This document shows, in pieces, positions 4,004 to 5,290 of a stretch of DNA of 5,290 nt. Origin of the DNA: Candidatus Atribacteria bacterium (GTDB lineage: Bacteria > Atribacterota > JALVIU01). The first letter of the stretch is position 1, and the number at the start of each line of letters is the position of its first letter. The position numbers and the translations under genes are program-made. The notes under the pieces were generated by a model. That model was not told the DNA's origin. It ran no database searches and was given only the letters and a program-made list of their open reading frames with translations. Location of the stretch: NCBI GenBank assembly GCA_027028665.1, contig JALVIU010000112.1:1-5290 (forward strand). The letters are read 5' to 3'.

Positions 4004-5290
4004 TACGATTAATTTCGAAAATATTAAAACAAAACATATGAAAATTATAAAGTAAAGAACATATGTTTCCAGGTTTCCATTATACCATAAACGGATAACG
4101 CCAGATCCTTTTACCACCCAGCTTGAAAGACTCTCGTACAATTTATGGGCACTTATCCTAAGATATGGGAGTATTACCTCTTCAAGAGGCCTGTAGAAAT
4201 AATAGGAGTAATGATAAGGGACATCCTCCCCTAAAATCTCTCCAGATGCAAAGGTATCCAGCTTACTAACCTTTCTGGATGGGGCGCCAAAGAAGAATAC
4301 CAAAAGCGCAATTACAAAGGCCCACCCTAAAAGAATAAATACCCAGAAGGCGTTCCAGCTTCCAAGAGGAGATGCTACTTGGGTCATTGTATAATTTATA
4401 GGTGCAAGACCTATCTCTCCTAAGATCTTAGAAATTAATCCAAGGACAAGTCCTGGGAATACACCAAATATGTATGCAAAGAATAGAAAGATAAGCATTA
4501 CTATTTGCATGGGCAGAGGAACCTCTTTTAGGGTAGCAAATTTTACTGGCCTTTGGCCAAGGAATATAGAATGGATCAATCTAAATACATACATAAAAGA
4601 AGCTGTTGTAGCCAGGAATAAAAGGGTTGCCATAAATATCATCTTGTTTGCAATAAGGGCCTCATACAGCATCCACTTAGAGGCAAACCCACCAGAAGGA
4701 GGAATTCCTGCAAGTGCAATTATACCTCCTAAAACCACCATAAAGGTAATTGGCATATTTGGAAGCAGGCCACCCATCTCACTTAACTTACGTGTTTTCG
4801 TTCTATATATTACACTGGCTACAGCAAAAAATAGCATGCCCTTAAACACTGCATGGTTAAGGGCATGAAATAGTGCCCCACCAACTCCAAGGCTTGTACC
4901 TATGAAGAGACCTGTTACAATATAGCCAAGCTGGCTTATACTGGAAAATGCAAGAAGTTTCTTCGCATCATCCTGGAAAAATGCCATAATAGCACCTAAA
5001 AATGCCGTTATAGCACCCAAAAGGGCAATAATATAAAATATACAAGAAAGACCGAAGGGTCCTCCTTTATATATAGATGATATAGTCTTAAAAAGTGGTA
5101 GGGAAAAAAGCGAGACAAATAGTGCAAAGATACCTAACTTACTTAAGATACCTGAAAAGAATGGTGTAAATCCATTAGGGGCCTCAGTATAGGCAAAGGG
5201 TGCCCATGTATGTAAAGGCATAAGGGCAGCCTTTACACCAAAAGCTATGGTAAAAAGTATCATGGTAAATATTAGATATCCAGGAGAAAG
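4001..5290 (-). CDS. mbxH': Antiporter-like (MrpD/NuoL/M/N-type) ion-pumping subunit, 5' end beyond the window
   Basis: The frame is open to the right edge, giving 429 visible residues; ATG 5263 is internal, since residues before it (LSPGYLIFT) continue the same membrane helix. The fragment begins at about the TM7 region, so roughly 200 N-terminal residues are missing, including the TM5 Glu. In fragment numbering, visible proton-path residues are K20 in VKAALMPLHTW, H142, H146 and K150 in FHALNHAVFKGMLFF, and K205 in PPSGGFASKW; LLAFSSISQLGY (112-123) is a further family motif. After about twelve helices the C-terminus has LDTFASGE, a charged amphipathic stretch YYFYRPLEEVILPYLR (about 363-378) extending to 393, and a last helix (410-429). 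This resembles the lateral helix plus extra TM of the subunit next to the NuoH homologue. Position beside mbxM suggests MbxH'; EchA or HyfB-like are alternatives. Family secure, exact paralogue inferred. Confidence 0.85.
   Translation of the reverse strand, partial: LSPGYLIFTMILFTIAFGVKAALMPLHTWAPFAYTEAPNGFTPFFSGILSKLGIFALFVSLFSLPLFKTISSIYKGGPFGLSCIFYIIALLGAITAFLGAIMAFFQDDAKKLLAFSSISQLGYIVTGLFIGTSLGVGGALFHALNHAVFKGMLFFAVASVIYRTKTRKLSEMGGLLPNMPITFMVVLGGIIALAGIPPSGGFASKWMLYEALIANKMIFMATLLFLATTASFMYVFRLIHSIFLGQRPVKFATLKEVPLPMQIVMLIFLFFAYIFGVFPGLVLGLISKILGEIGLAPINYTMTQVASPLGSWNAFWVFILLGWAFVIALLVFFFGAPSRKVSKLDTFASGEILGEDVPYHYSYYFYRPLEEVILPYLRISAHKLYESLSSWVVKGSGVIRLWYNGNLETYVLYFIIFICFVLIFSKLIV

Noticed and set aside
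4470-4868. 132-codon open frame on the plus strand
   Set aside because: It is antisense to well-conserved membrane helices of the antiporter-like gene and shows no family motif or ribosome binding site.
5261-5263. ATG 5263 as the true start of the antiporter-like gene
   Set aside because: The frame stays open to the window edge, no ribosome binding site precedes it, and the family needs about 200 more N-terminal residues.
974-5290. Annotation as NADH-quinone oxidoreductase (nuo)
   Set aside because: The large subunit keeps hydrogenase-like cysteines and lacks the quinone His/Tyr; gene order is H-B-C-D-I with a split C and D, and no NuoE/F/G, NuoA, NuoJ or NuoK is present in the window.

Overview
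The window is almost entirely one tightly packed set of genes on the minus strand, read from position 5290 down to 1. It encodes the membrane arm anchor and the whole peripheral arm of a complex I-related, energy-converting oxidoreductase. Reading downstream the genes are: an antiporter-like (NuoL/M/N, MrpD-type) subunit cut by the right edge, a NuoH-like membrane anchor, a NuoB-like small Fe-S subunit, a NuoC-like subunit, a NuoD-like (hydrogenase large subunit-like) protein, a NuoI-like 2x[4Fe-4S] ferredoxin subunit, and then a secreted DUF4384-type protein cut by the left edge.

The order antiporter-H-B-C-D-I is that of the end of the mbx operon (H'-M-J-K-L-N) of Pyrococcus and Thermotoga, and also that of Ech hydrogenase (echA-F). 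The NuoD-like protein separates these. It keeps the N-terminal CxxC of [NiFe] hydrogenases, but the C-terminal DPCxxC is changed to D-V-C-P-P-E. Only three of four [NiFe] cysteines remain, so it should not be an ordinary hydrogenase. It also lacks the His and Tyr used for quinone by true complex I. The best call is an Mbx/MBS-type (membrane-bound sulfane sulfur reductase-like) complex. In the expected scheme, reduced ferredoxin feeds electrons through the NuoI-like and NuoB-like clusters to a modified site at the B/D interface, and this is coupled to H+ or Na+ movement through the membrane subunits. The Mrp-like genes expected for an Mbx operon would lie beyond the right edge and are not visible.

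The genes are 2 to 19 nt apart. Most Shine-Dalgarno sequences begin in, or directly after, the stop codon of the preceding gene, which points to one polycistronic mRNA with coupled translation. Two starts deserve attention: the NuoB-like gene very probably starts at ATG 3096 rather than further upstream, and the NuoD-like gene starts with TTG at 2071. No promoter, terminator, RNA gene, repeat, mobile element or CRISPR array was seen, and no gene-free stretch exceeds about 20 nt.

The host is probably an anaerobic and perhaps thermophilic bacterium. The DNA is AT-rich, arginine is mostly AGA/AGG, ATA isoleucine codons are frequent, Shine-Dalgarno sites are strong, and a DUF4384 protein with a Sec signal peptide is present. 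These are suggestive clues only; the phylum cannot be fixed from this window.
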